In this document: positions 9,356 through 17,857 of the stretch, piece after piece | Numbering within the stretch: the stretch's first letter is position 1 | How the letters are laid out: each line of letters starts with the position of its first letter | Source: CAYJAD01 sp964370835 | GTDB taxonomy: Bacteria > Desulfobacterota > Desulfovibrionia > Desulfovibrionales > Desulfovibrionaceae | Assembly (NCBI GenBank): GCA_964370835.1 | Contig: CAYJLO010000004.1 | Location: forward strand, 12,386-76,385 | Length of the DNA stretch: 64,000 bases | Direction of reading: 5' to 3' | Notes under the pieces: model-generated | Told to the model about the DNA's origin: nothing | The model's input: only the letters and a program-made list of their open reading frames with translations | Database searches by the model: none | Program-made: the position numbers and the translations under genes

Positions 9356-10153
9356 TTATACCTCATCGCCGCCGCCAAAAAGGAAACGTTTCTCATGCGA
9401 TAGCACAAGGGTTCTCGTATCATCTAGGCTCTGGGCGGTTTTTTTATACATACGTAAAGGGACGTGGTCTTGCAAAGCTGCTTGCAAAGCCTCACCAGCA
9501 TTTTTTAATAAGCATTGCACATTGCAGTTTTCTCTGCTTAATTCGGCAATGCCGGCATGGAGCCTAAGTTTTTGTGAGGCACATTCGTCTAAAATATTTT
9601 CCACAACACTTTGAGCTTTAAAGGGTTTGGCACTTGGCAGAATAAGAGCAAAATTTTGGGCGTCTAAAATGCCCAAAGTATCGCAAATATCACCATGCAC
9701 TTGCACAGCATCGTGCAAAATATGTGTGGCTTGCTCTGTACTAACGGTGCAGGCATCGTTAAAGGTAAAGTGGGCAAAAGCTAGGGGGGTGGTGGCCCTT
9801 CTGGCGCGAATGATTTCTTTCTCCGCTTGGAGAAGAAATGGCGATGCTAGAAGCATCTGACCCACCAACTCTGAAGAGTGCATACGTTTGCCCACGGTGA
9901 GGTTGGCCATGTGTACAAAGGCGCTCATGTCACTGAGCTCCAAAGTATACCATCCTTCAGGGAGACATTCTGCACAAATTTTTTCCCAAGCCCTAGTGTC
10001 TAAGTTTGACACTAGTTTAGCCACCACAAAGTAGGAAGGGGGAATATTTTCTCCCTTCTGCCGTGGTACAAGTTCTCGGTGTGCCTGTAAAAGCTCTTGG
10101 ACAAGAGCTTCGGGGCTCACCTGAGAAGGCGTGGATGCGTTATTTTTTATCAT
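9356..10153 (-). CDS. degenerate GGDEF-like domain protein
   Basis: 265 residues from ATG at 10153, which overlaps the end of prfB by 14 bases; an upstream in-frame start would lie deeper inside prfB. Residues about 110-245 align by pattern to a diguanylate cyclase fold: PLAFAHFTFND in place of the Mg-binding segment, DTLGILDAQNFALILP where GRxGGDEFxxxLP should be, LHAGIAEL for the SIGIA strand and AGEALQAAL for the final helix. The GG(D/E)EF catalytic loop is absent, so it is unlikely to make c-di-GMP; it may bind nucleotide or act by protein contact. No membrane segment or signal peptide is visible. Translational coupling to prfB upstream and to the FlhG-like ATPase downstream is likely. 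The domain call is by eye and moderately sure. Confidence 0.6.
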   Translation of the reverse strand: MIKNNASTPSQVSPEALVQELLQAHRELVPRQKGENIPPSYFVVAKLVSNLDTRAWEKICAECLPEGWYTLELSDMSAFVHMANLTVGKRMHSSELVGQMLLASPFLLQAEKEIIRARRATTPLAFAHFTFNDACTVSTEQATHILHDAVQVHGDICDTLGILDAQNFALILPSAKPFKAQSVVENILDECASQKLRLHAGIAELSRENCNVQCLLKNAGEALQAALQDHVPLRMYKKTAQSLDDTRTLVLSHEKRFLFGGGDEV

Positions 10154-11286
10154 GTTGGTACAAAAGGTAATCGTGTTGAAAAATATCGATGCGACCGTTG
10201 AGAACAGCGTCCACATCGCCCATTTCAGTATTACTTCTATGGTCTTTCACTAAACGGTACGGGTGCAAGGTGTAGGTGCGAATTTGACTACCAAAGGCAA
10301 TGGCCTCTTTATCGGCATATTGCGCCTGTCTTTCTGCGTCTCTTTTGCGTAATTCCAAATCATAAAGGCGTGCTCGCAAAATTTGCAAGGCCGTTTCTTT
10401 ATTGTGATGTTGAGATTTTTCGTTTTGGCACTGGGCTGTAACTCCGGTGGGAATATGAGTTACACGCACAGCAGAGCTGGTGGTGTTAACACTTTGCCCT
10501 CCGGGGCCGCTGGAGCGGAAGGTGTCAAAACGTAAATCTGACTCTTTTACATCTATGTTTATATCTTGCCCTGCATCGGGAATAATGTCCACCGATGCAA
10601 AGGACGTATGTCTGCGGCCAGAGGAATCAAAGGGCGAAATGCGTATGAGTCTGTGGATGCCGCGTTCACTTTTCAAAAGGCCAAAGGCAGATGGCCCCGA
10701 GATGCGCAACGTAACGCTTTTGATGCCGGCTTCATCGCCATTTAAAAAATCCAGCTCTTCTACCTTAAATTTATGCGAAGCCGCCCAGCGGGTGTACATG
10801 CGCAAAAGCATCTCAGCCCAATCTTGTGATTCCGTACCACCAGCACCGGGATGAATTTCTAAAATGGCGTTGAGATTATCTTCCTCGGCTGAAAGAAGCA
10901 TATGCATTTCGGTGGCATCAAGCAATTGCGCAAGATTCTGTACTTGCTCTTCCAGTGAAACTAAAATTTCTTGCACTTCAGCTGAATTTTCTGCACTTTG
11001 CCCTTCTTGTTGATAGGCATCTGCAGCGAGTAAAAGCCATTCCTGTACATCGGTGTGGCTTTTTTCCAAAAAAGTGAGGCGTTCCGCTTCATCTTCCAGT
11101 CGGCGCTTTTCTTGTAAAAGAGGGGTCAAAGCCACGGGATCATTCCATGCATCGGGCTTAGCCATATGCTCTTCTATTTCTGCTAGGCGTTTTTGGCAAC
11201 CAGCAAGGTCAAAGACGCCCCCAAAGAGTTTGAAAGCGTTTGGAAAGTGCGCCACTGCGCGTGCGTAATTCAGCAAGTTGTAGCAT
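10140..11286 (-). CDS. prfB: peptide chain release factor 2, expressed by programmed +1 frameshift
   Basis: RF2 recognises UGA and UAA stop codons and releases the finished protein. The gene starts at the ATG at 11286 with a 25-codon zero frame (MLQLAELRTR...LWGRL), reaches UGA at codon 26 (11211-11209), and continues in the +1 frame from GAC at 11210 to 10140. The slippery CTT TGA C is present with a GGGGG Shine-Dalgarno-like run just upstream, exactly the layout of Escherichia coli prfB. The apparent ATG in the second frame at 11276 is therefore not the start. The main frame shows the RF2 GGQ peptidyl-hydrolase motif (SSGPGGQSVNTTSSAVR) and the codon-recognition region. Total about 381 residues. 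The gene follows lnt by 29 bases. Confidence 0.95.
11208..11223 (-). promoter_or_regulatory. prfB programmed frameshift site
   Basis: On the minus strand a G-rich Shine-Dalgarno-like stimulator precedes the heptamer CTTTGAC (11214-11208). When RF2 is scarce the ribosome pauses at the UGA in the A site, slips forward by one base from CTT to TTT and completes RF2; when RF2 is abundant it terminates. The spacing and heptamer match the known bacterial element. Confidence 0.92.
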
Positions 11287-11315
11287 AAGTATATGGGGGT
11301 TAAAGTGTATACAAA

Positions 11316-12992
11316 TTATATGATATGGCGGCGTTCATCATTATAGGCCGAACCCAAACTAAGGGCACCAATAAGAAGCATAATCCAAGGCAAGAAAGGG
11401 AACAAAGTATGAAAAAGAGTTAGGTTCTCACGTGTATATGCTTCACCTGTGAGGCTTTGAGCTTTAAACTGCCCGCCTCGCATGACAACTTCTCCACGGG
11501 GATTAATGATGGCCGAAATGCCGGTGTTGGTATTACGTATGAGCCAGCGTCCTTGCTCCACAGCACGCATGGTTGTGAGGTGCAAATGCTGCAAAGGTGC
11601 GGCGGAATCACCAAACCAGCCATCATTACTTATGTTCACCAGCACATTGGCTCCGAGGCTCACGCGCCTATGTGCAAGTTCAGGGAATATCCCCTCATAA
11701 CAGATGAGCACGCCAAGAGCAAGGCTTATGGCATGATCAGGGTCGCCAAAGGCGATATTTTTAAGCGGATTTTCCTGTGTACCTGCACTGAAAGCTCCAA
11801 TGCTTTGCAAAAGACCTTCCAAAAAGTTAAGTTGTAGCCACGGGGGTACATATTCGCCGAAAGGCACCAGATGTACTTTGTCGTAATAGCCCAATAATGT
11901 AGTGTTTTCCGATATGGAATAGGCTCTGTTAAAGGGAACGTTTTTCCCTTTTTCATTGATATTCACCGCCGGAGCTCCTACCAAGAGAGGTGTATGGGCT
12001 TTGGCAATGAATTGTAAGAGCTGGCGCCCCAGTAAAGGATGACGCTCTATATAAAAAGGCATGGCTGTTTCTGGCCAAATGAGCAAAGGCTGTGCCTGTG
12101 GGGATGTCTTGCGTACATCCAGGAGGGCTTGTTGACTAAGCCCTGTGTAAATTTCCAAGGTTTTCTGCTGTACTTCTTTGTCCCACTTTATATTTTGATC
12201 TACATTACCTTCCACCATGATCACCGGAAAGGCTTTTTGTGGTTCTTGTCTGTTTTGCTCAAGGCCATAAAAACCGTAGCCCACAAGGATAAGGCAAATC
12301 CCCATGCCCATGCTCAGATACAGTTGCCGCTGCCGCGCAAGAAGATTTCTTTGTAGACCTTGCGCAAGACATAAGCTCAGCAAGACAAAAATGGCCGAAA
12401 GCCCGTAACCTCCCACCACATTGGCCCCTTGAATGAAGAGCGGATAGGGAGCCATGGATGATGAAAGGCTAAGCCACGGAAAGCCAGTAAAGGCCACATT
12501 GCGAAGCAATTCTAAAAAATACCACAGGCAACTGAGGGTTAATATTTGTCGCACTGGAGCATGGGGAATGAGGCGTTGTATGTGGTAAGAGGCCAGTGTG
12601 GAGAGGCCGCCATAAAGGCCCACATAGGCACCCATGGCCATGGCGCATGGTATGGCTAAAGCCCAAGGCAATTCCCCCACATTTTTAATGGGTATGGCGA
12701 GCCAATATAAGGCGGCAAAAGAACCCACAAGCCCCGTGAGCCAACCGCGTCGTAATGCTTCAGTGGCATGGGGGGCCTTGAACCCTAAAAGGGTCAAGGC
12801 CACGGGATAAAGTAGGGCAAAAAAAGGCAATTGAAGAAGAGCATTGGGAAATCCCAACCATAACCCTGCACCGCCCATGAGCACAAGTCCCAAGGGAAAG
12901 GCTGTGGCAGAAGAAGGGGATAGCCATGATATTAGGCGCGAAAAAAGACTTGGCGCCACGTGAGGAACCAAGGGTTTTGTTGGGGTGGGCAT
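11316..12992 (-). CDS. lnt: apolipoprotein N-acyltransferase
   Basis: 558 residues. Lnt adds the third acyl chain to the N-terminal cysteine of lipoproteins in the inner membrane. The first 230 residues hold several hydrophobic segments, followed by a periplasmic nitrilase-fold domain with the catalytic triad visible as Glu in WPETAMPFY, Lys in YDKVHLVPFGEYVP and Cys in GVLICYEGIFPEL. A last hydrophobic segment closes the protein. It starts 12 bases after corC (AAGG ribosome site), the same corC-lnt pair found in enterobacteria, and ends 29 bases before prfB. Confidence 0.96.
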   Translation of the reverse strand: MPTPTKPLVPHVAPSLFSRLISWLSPSSATAFPLGLVLMGGAGLWLGFPNALLQLPFFALLYPVALTLLGFKAPHATEALRRGWLTGLVGSFAALYWLAIPIKNVGELPWALAIPCAMAMGAYVGLYGGLSTLASYHIQRLIPHAPVRQILTLSCLWYFLELLRNVAFTGFPWLSLSSSMAPYPLFIQGANVVGGYGLSAIFVLLSLCLAQGLQRNLLARQRQLYLSMGMGICLILVGYGFYGLEQNRQEPQKAFPVIMVEGNVDQNIKWDKEVQQKTLEIYTGLSQQALLDVRKTSPQAQPLLIWPETAMPFYIERHPLLGRQLLQFIAKAHTPLLVGAPAVNINEKGKNVPFNRAYSISENTTLLGYYDKVHLVPFGEYVPPWLQLNFLEGLLQSIGAFSAGTQENPLKNIAFGDPDHAISLALGVLICYEGIFPELAHRRVSLGANVLVNISNDGWFGDSAAPLQHLHLTTMRAVEQGRWLIRNTNTGISAIINPRGEVVMRGGQFKAQSLTGEAYTRENLTLFHTLFPFLPWIMLLIGALSLGSAYNDERRHII

Positions 12993-13004
12993 GCCCTTAG
13001 CCTT

Positions 13005-13856
13005 TCATTGAGCGCCTTGGGAGGCTGTTGAACTTTTCTCCACCACAATGCGGCGAATAAATTTCACATCGGCTTCTTTGACCGTAAAGGTCCAGCCATC
13101 CATGCTAAACACTTCGCCCTTGGTGGGCACGTGTCCGGCTTGCAGGCTTAAGTAACCACCAATGGTATCCACTTCGTCGGAAATAAGACTAATGCCAAGT
13201 TCTTCCAAGTCTTCCAAATAGGCGCGCCCCGTGAGTTCATAGCAGGGGAGCTCCGCATTGTCGGAAAGAATCTTAATGTCTTTTTCTCTAGAAATGTCGT
13301 GCTCGTCTTCAATGTCGCCCACAATTTCTTCCAGCACATCTTCGATGGTAATCAAACCGGATGTGCCGCCATACTCATCTAAAGCAATGGCGATATGTAG
13401 TTTTTGGGTGCGAAATTCTTGTAAAAGCTCACGAACTCCCTTGGTTTCCGGCACAAAGAAAGGCTCACGCATGATGGCATCCACCACGGTGTGTACTTCG
13501 TCAGGATTGATAAGGTCGCGCAACAAATCCTTGGCATGAAGCACACCAATAATATTGTCGCGAGTGTCGTGAAAGACGGGAATGCGCGAATGACCTGAAT
13601 TCACAATGCACAGTGCAGCTTCTTTCAGTGATGTTTGGGAAGGGACACAATCAATGTCTGTGCGCGGTGTCATGACATCTTGCACTTGTAAATCATTGAT
13701 GCGTAGTATGCTTAGAAGCATAGATTCTTCGTCGGCGGCAACTTCGCCGTCGGCTCTAGCTTCTAAAATGGCCTTTTCTAAAGATTCTGCATCATCGCCA
13801 CGGCCAAAAAGTTTACCTAGCCGTGACCAGAGTGTACTGTCGGAACCTCCGTCCAA
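13005..13856 (-). CDS. corC: CBS-domain protein of the CorC/HlyC family
   Basis: About 283 residues. A TTG at 13856 with GGAGG five bases upstream is the likely start (LDGGSDSTLWSRL); another TTG at 13868 has no ribosome site. Two CBS domains follow: DVMTPRTDIDCVP with SGHSRIPVFHDTRDNIIGVLHAKDLL, then DEYGGTSGLITIEDVLEEIVGDIEDE. The C-terminal CorC_HlyC domain (about residues 205-280) contains DTIGGYL and VPTKGE. This is the soluble form lacking the N-terminal membrane domain, as in YbeX/CorC; roles proposed for the family are magnesium/cobalt efflux and ribosome-related functions. It directly precedes lnt. Confidence 0.9.
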   Translation of the reverse strand: MDGGSDSTLWSRLGKLFGRGDDAESLEKAILEARADGEVAADEESMLLSILRINDLQVQDVMTPRTDIDCVPSQTSLKEAALCIVNSGHSRIPVFHDTRDNIIGVLHAKDLLRDLINPDEVHTVVDAIMREPFFVPETKGVRELLQEFRTQKLHIAIALDEYGGTSGLITIEDVLEEIVGDIEDEHDISREKDIKILSDNAELPCYELTGRAYLEDLEELGISLISDEVDTIGGYLSLQAGHVPTKGEVFSMDGWTFTVKEADVKFIRRIVVEKSSTASQGAQ

Positions 13857-13928
13857 GCGATCCTCCAAGGTTAATGTTGTTACAGTTTATGACCTACAAA
13901 ATATGCAATAAAGATGAAAAAAATTCTA

Positions 13929-14936
13929 CTAAATTTTTTTCGTTTCTTCCATATGAGAACGCATTACCCATGTTGATAAAGGGGGAATACTTTTATTGCT
14001 ATCAGTAGGAAACCACATGATTTTTTTGGTTTTTTCATCCAATGGTGCCCAATTTTCAAAGCGCACCGCCACTTGCCAAAGATTGTTTTTTTCTTGGTGT
14101 GAACGCATGGCCACACGGCAAGAAATCCAAAAAGAAAGGGTGTTTTTTTCCTGCTCTTTATTATTATCATCTTGTGCTTCATCTGCTTTTTGTTCTGTAT
14201 TTTCTACAGCTTCTTTGGCCTTCTTATTGGCAAGTACCAAAAGAAAAAGCAAATTGGCGTCTTTTTCTAAAAGATGAGCAGAGTGAGCCATGGCTCGCTC
14301 ATGAATAAATATTCGTAAACCGCCGGCAGAAATATTGTCCAATACCATATCATTGTGCGCATTGGGCCTATAAAACAAATAGGGCTTGCCCAAAGCATCA
14401 CGCGTTGTGGGCAGTGGAGCATTGCCGGCCATGAGCCACATCCCCATACCCATAACAGAGGTTTTGGGCGGCGTATAGCGTAAAAAAGCCCTTTTTTGCC
14501 CAGGGGAAACACTGTCAGGTATGGTCATATGCAATTCAGTAAAGGAGCCTTTACGCACACTGGTGAAAGCTTTTGCGGTAAAATGGAAGTAGGATGTTTT
14601 TTTATTTTGCTGAATGCATAAGAAAAGAATGAGGGGAACATCGGTCCATTGATGTGCACCAAAGGCGTCGGTTATTTGTAAAATCATATGATCGGGCGTC
14701 ACAGCATTACAAATTCCCTCTGCAGAAAATCCTTTAAAATCTCCTTGCATGACTTCCATGCGTATGACGGCACGCTGAGCCAAGGCAGCATGCAAGACAT
14801 TGTAAACAATCTGTGCACGTTGCTTATTTTGTTGGCGCGTATAAAGCACTTTTTTAACACGCCCAGCAATGCTATAGCTTGCAACAGCCAGAGCAATACC
14901 TGCGATGCATCCCATGAGGACTTCAGAAACTAGCAT
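13929..14936 (-). CDS. PilZ domain protein with N-terminal membrane anchor
   Basis: 335 residues with AAGGA upstream of the ATG. One hydrophobic segment spans about residues 5-25. A PilZ-type c-di-GMP binding signature is present in two parts: RAFLR (RxxxR, about residue 148) and DNISAGGLRI (D/NxSxxG, about residue 200). An N-terminal YcgR-like region lies before it. After the PilZ domain a charged Glu/Lys-rich linker (about residues 245-265) leads to a C-terminal strand-rich part. The protein is probably a c-di-GMP effector at the inner membrane; it lies next to a GGDEF protein gene and 72 bases upstream of corC. The output target is unknown. Confidence 0.78.
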   Translation of the reverse strand: MLVSEVLMGCIAGIALAVASYSIAGRVKKVLYTRQQNKQRAQIVYNVLHAALAQRAVIRMEVMQGDFKGFSAEGICNAVTPDHMILQITDAFGAHQWTDVPLILFLCIQQNKKTSYFHFTAKAFTSVRKGSFTELHMTIPDSVSPGQKRAFLRYTPPKTSVMGMGMWLMAGNAPLPTTRDALGKPYLFYRPNAHNDMVLDNISAGGLRIFIHERAMAHSAHLLEKDANLLFLLVLANKKAKEAVENTEQKADEAQDDNNKEQEKNTLSFWISCRVAMRSHQEKNNLWQVAVRFENWAPLDEKTKKIMWFPTDSNKSIPPLSTWVMRSHMEETKKI

Positions 14937-15061
14937 GTATATATCCTTGGTCTTTGTGCAAATATAGCCATTATATACGTACTGTAAAGGGCATGGCAGG
15001 CAAAGAGTGCTTTGTCAGGGCATGACGGTCTTGGGTTAGAAAAAAGGTGGTACACAAACTT

Positions 15062-17329
15062 TTAACCGTCAATTTTTGCATCATAAAAGGTGTAAATACC
15101 TTTTTTCTTTTTAGATCTATAAAGGGCCTTGTCTGCTCTTGTGTACAGATCTTCGTAATTGTCGGCATCGCTGGGGAACAGGGCAATACCAATACTACAC
15201 GAAATGTTCACGCTCAGGCCTTCGCCCTCCAGTTCTTGCTTGAAGAATTCTATGACCTTATCAAGCTTAACCAAAAGCACGCCAAGGTTTGGCATATTTT
15301 TAAGGTAGACAATGTATTCATCGCCCCCCATGCGTCCCACAATGTCATTACTACGGAAAATAGTGCTCAAGCCTTCAGCTAAGTTTTTAATGACAATATC
15401 GCCCACAGCGTGGCCCAAGGTGTCGTTCACTTGTTTAAAATTGTCCACGTCTATAATACAAAGCACGCCTCTTTCGCCGTGATTGTTGATGATTTCTTGC
15501 TGAATAAGATCTGTGGAGGCAGTTTTGTTGTACAGGCCGGTGAAAGCATCGCGCTGCACATCGTCGCGCAATTTTTGCAAACAGCGAGTTTCTTCATCCA
15601 CATTTTTAATTTCGCCAATGGCTTTAGTTGTGTTGGTGGCAGCGTCAAGCCAAGAATTCTGACGCAGTTGGCACCAAATCCAATTGTTATGGCCATTTTT
15701 AAGACGCATGAGAGACTCTGCTGAGGTTCCTCCAGCCATAAGTTTTGCTTGCATGGAGCTGAAAAGATCCATGTCATCTGGATGAATAATACTCAAGTCC
15801 AAGGTGTAATAGTCTGCTTTGTGCGAAGGCAAGGCATAGCCAAATTTCTTAAAAAATTGAGCTGTGGTGCGGAATTCTTGCGCTTGCCAATCGTATTCGT
15901 ATAAAATATTTTCAGAAGCTTCAAAAAGATAGCGATAACGCACGCTAATATTTTGATCACGTATTTCTTTGTTTTTGCGTTCAGAAATATTAATGATGGT
16001 GCTCCAAAACCAACGGCCCGATTCGTCCTCTATGAGGCGCAGTGTTTCAAGAACCCAAACGGGCTCTGACTTGCCTGTGGAGAGTCTGTACTCGAGAATG
16101 GTAATTTCTTCACCCATGGCAAGAGCGTTTTGCAATGCTTCAATAATATACTCTTTATCCTTGGGGTGTACCAACTCAGCCCAACTATTATGGTATTTTT
16201 TGCGTAACTCCTTGGCAGTAATACCAATGGTGGATAAGAAAGAAGAGCCGTATTCAAGCACAGTCCACTGCTCATCATCTTTAAAACGCACCACACCGCA
16301 GGGGCTCTTATCAAAAAGCCACTGTAAGCGCTTGGCGGCGTATTCTGAATTTTTCTTTTCTCTACGTTGCGTTTGTACCACGTGAATCAACATGATGACG
16401 CAAAAAATAAACCAAGCACTACCAATGCTTATGAGAACGAGTACGGTTTTTTCCAAACGGTCTTGTACGGTGTCAAAGGCAACAAAAACTCCCACACTCC
16501 AATGACTAAACTGGGTGGGAGCAAGGCTGACATAATAGTAGGTATTACCAATGGCAATTTTAGCAAAATCTCTTTGATCGTGGCTTAAGCTTTTACGTAA
16601 TCGCAAAAGAGACTCGGGGGAATTTTTGGGTGAAGTCTGCCATACGTCCAAAATATTTTCACCCATGGCAATGGAGGGAAAGGTGCCCTCCACAATGGTG
16701 CCGTGAGGGTCCATAACTATATAACGGATAAATCCTGGTAAATGCGGAGGCAGCAAGCTTTGGCGTAAGCTAGAATAGCTTTTTGCCACAAAGAAGATGG
16801 CCTCCTCTCCTTGAGGAAGGGTGACTGGCTGCGTGTAAAAGGAGTAATACTCGCCCCTATCGTTGGTATAGGCAAGGGCGTAAATGTTTTTTGTTTTAGG
16901 AGGCAAAAGCAAAGCATTGCGCGTGGCTTCGTCTAAGCACACAGAGAGGCCGTCTTGGGCGGTCAAGTGCGCTTGTCCATCCCTTGTGATAATACCGATA
17001 AAAGGAAAACGCTGAGAAGTTTCCCCAAGGGCAAGAAGTTTTTCTTTTATGTTATGGGGAGTTTTGTGAGTATTATTAGGGGTGCTGAGAGAAAAATTTT
17101 TGGCTAAAACATCAACGTAATCAAGTGTGTCTTCAAGGTTATAGTCATAAAAATGCGCCACGTTGGACGCTGCGGCACTGAGTGTTATACGAGCTTGGTC
17201 TTCATAAACGTGTTCAAGGTTTTGCACAAAGGCATAGCCCAGCCCAGCCAAAAGTAGTGCGCAAAGCAATAGACCAAGAGTAAGGTAGTAATTTTTTTTT
17301 ACATGTTTAAAAAACACGAGGTGCCCCAT
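15062..17329 (-). CDS. membrane diguanylate cyclase with Cache-like sensor, two PAS and GGDEF domains
   Basis: 755 residues. Membrane segments lie near residues 15-38 and 295-318, enclosing a periplasmic sensor of double-Cache size. Two PAS regions follow (about 345-460 ending in the PAC-like WFWSTIINISERK, and about 470-580). The C-terminal GGDEF domain shows IDVDNFKQVNDTLGH, GRMGGDEYIVYLKN (GGDEY form of the active loop), and SIGIALFPSDA. The residues needed to make c-di-GMP from GTP are intact. No RxxD inhibitory site could be identified with certainty. The gene is divergent from a hybrid kinase and upstream of the PilZ gene, suggesting a local c-di-GMP circuit, although the ligand is unknown. 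Confidence 0.88.
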   Translation of the reverse strand: MGHLVFFKHVKKNYYLTLGLLLCALLLAGLGYAFVQNLEHVYEDQARITLSAAASNVAHFYDYNLEDTLDYVDVLAKNFSLSTPNNTHKTPHNIKEKLLALGETSQRFPFIGIITRDGQAHLTAQDGLSVCLDEATRNALLLPPKTKNIYALAYTNDRGEYYSFYTQPVTLPQGEEAIFFVAKSYSSLRQSLLPPHLPGFIRYIVMDPHGTIVEGTFPSIAMGENILDVWQTSPKNSPESLLRLRKSLSHDQRDFAKIAIGNTYYYVSLAPTQFSHWSVGVFVAFDTVQDRLEKTVLVLISIGSAWFIFCVIMLIHVVQTQRREKKNSEYAAKRLQWLFDKSPCGVVRFKDDEQWTVLEYGSSFLSTIGITAKELRKKYHNSWAELVHPKDKEYIIEALQNALAMGEEITILEYRLSTGKSEPVWVLETLRLIEDESGRWFWSTIINISERKNKEIRDQNISVRYRYLFEASENILYEYDWQAQEFRTTAQFFKKFGYALPSHKADYYTLDLSIIHPDDMDLFSSMQAKLMAGGTSAESLMRLKNGHNNWIWCQLRQNSWLDAATNTTKAIGEIKNVDEETRCLQKLRDDVQRDAFTGLYNKTASTDLIQQEIINNHGERGVLCIIDVDNFKQVNDTLGHAVGDIVIKNLAEGLSTIFRSNDIVGRMGGDEYIVYLKNMPNLGVLLVKLDKVIEFFKQELEGEGLSVNISCSIGIALFPSDADNYEDLYTRADKALYRSKKKKGIYTFYDAKIDG

Positions 17330-17710
17330 GACTTTGGCTAGATGTTTTCAACTGTCTTGGGTAATACTCTACGTCTTGAAAAAACACAAGTGTGCAACGA
17401 GCGCTTTTGTAGCTTTATAATGAGGGTAATTGTAAGTAATCACTCTGTGTTGGGTGTCCAAGGTGACTGTTCATCTAAGAGCTTTTTCCTTGGGCATGGA
17501 CAAATTATAAAGACGACTTATTCTTAAAGAGGAAGGTGAATTGCGTCTTTAAAGGACTGTATTTAGGGTGTTTTGTCTTTTTAGAGACAGAACAGAATGA
17601 ATTTACTAGGTTTTTTGTTATTGTCAAGAGAGGTTGTTTCCAGTATCATGACCCCGTCGAGAATTTCTTGAAAGTCAATAATTCAACATTTTTAACAAAT
17701 AAACTACTAC

Positions 17711-17738
17711 TCGTACTTTTGGACGGCTAAAAGTACGA
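17711..17738. repeat. perfect 10-base inverted repeat upstream of the hybrid kinase
   Basis: TCGTACTTTT (17711-17720) pairs exactly with AAAAGTACGA (17729-17738) around an eight-base loop. No T run follows on either strand, so an operator or RNA stem is more likely than a terminator. Confidence 0.6.
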
Positions 17739-17749
17739 TACAGGGGTGT

Positions 17750-17778
17750 GTCTTCAAATTTTCCTATTGAAGACTTTT
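17750..17778 (+). repeat. 8-base hairpin with TTTT tail upstream of the hybrid kinase
   Basis: GTCTTCAA (17750-17757) pairs with TTGAAGAC (17767-17774), followed by TTTT. It lies 80 bases before the kinase ATG and could be a weak attenuator or terminator in its leader. Confidence 0.45.
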
Positions 17779-17857
17779 ACCCTCATATAGATGTACGTTT
17801 AACTAGTAGGCAAGTTGTATTTGGTGCACGGTTACCCTTATACATTGATGGTGTTTT

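Larger units (their letters stand above)
17330..17857. other. intergenic region between divergent signalling genes
   Basis: About 530 bases separating the diguanylate cyclase and the hybrid kinase. Small open frames here lack ribosome sites and family features, so I call no gene. Two hairpins near the kinase start are listed separately; otherwise nothing could be recognised. Confidence 0.5.

Noticed and set aside
11210..11276. ATG at 11276 as the start of RF2
   Set aside because: The 25-codon leader, UGA and slippery heptamer fit the programmed frameshift; the first codons of the second frame do not resemble RF2 N termini.
17330..17857. Small plus-strand frames in the gap before the hybrid kinase (for example 17536-17730)
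   Set aside because: No ribosome site, no family similarity and AT-rich composition like surrounding noncoding DNA.
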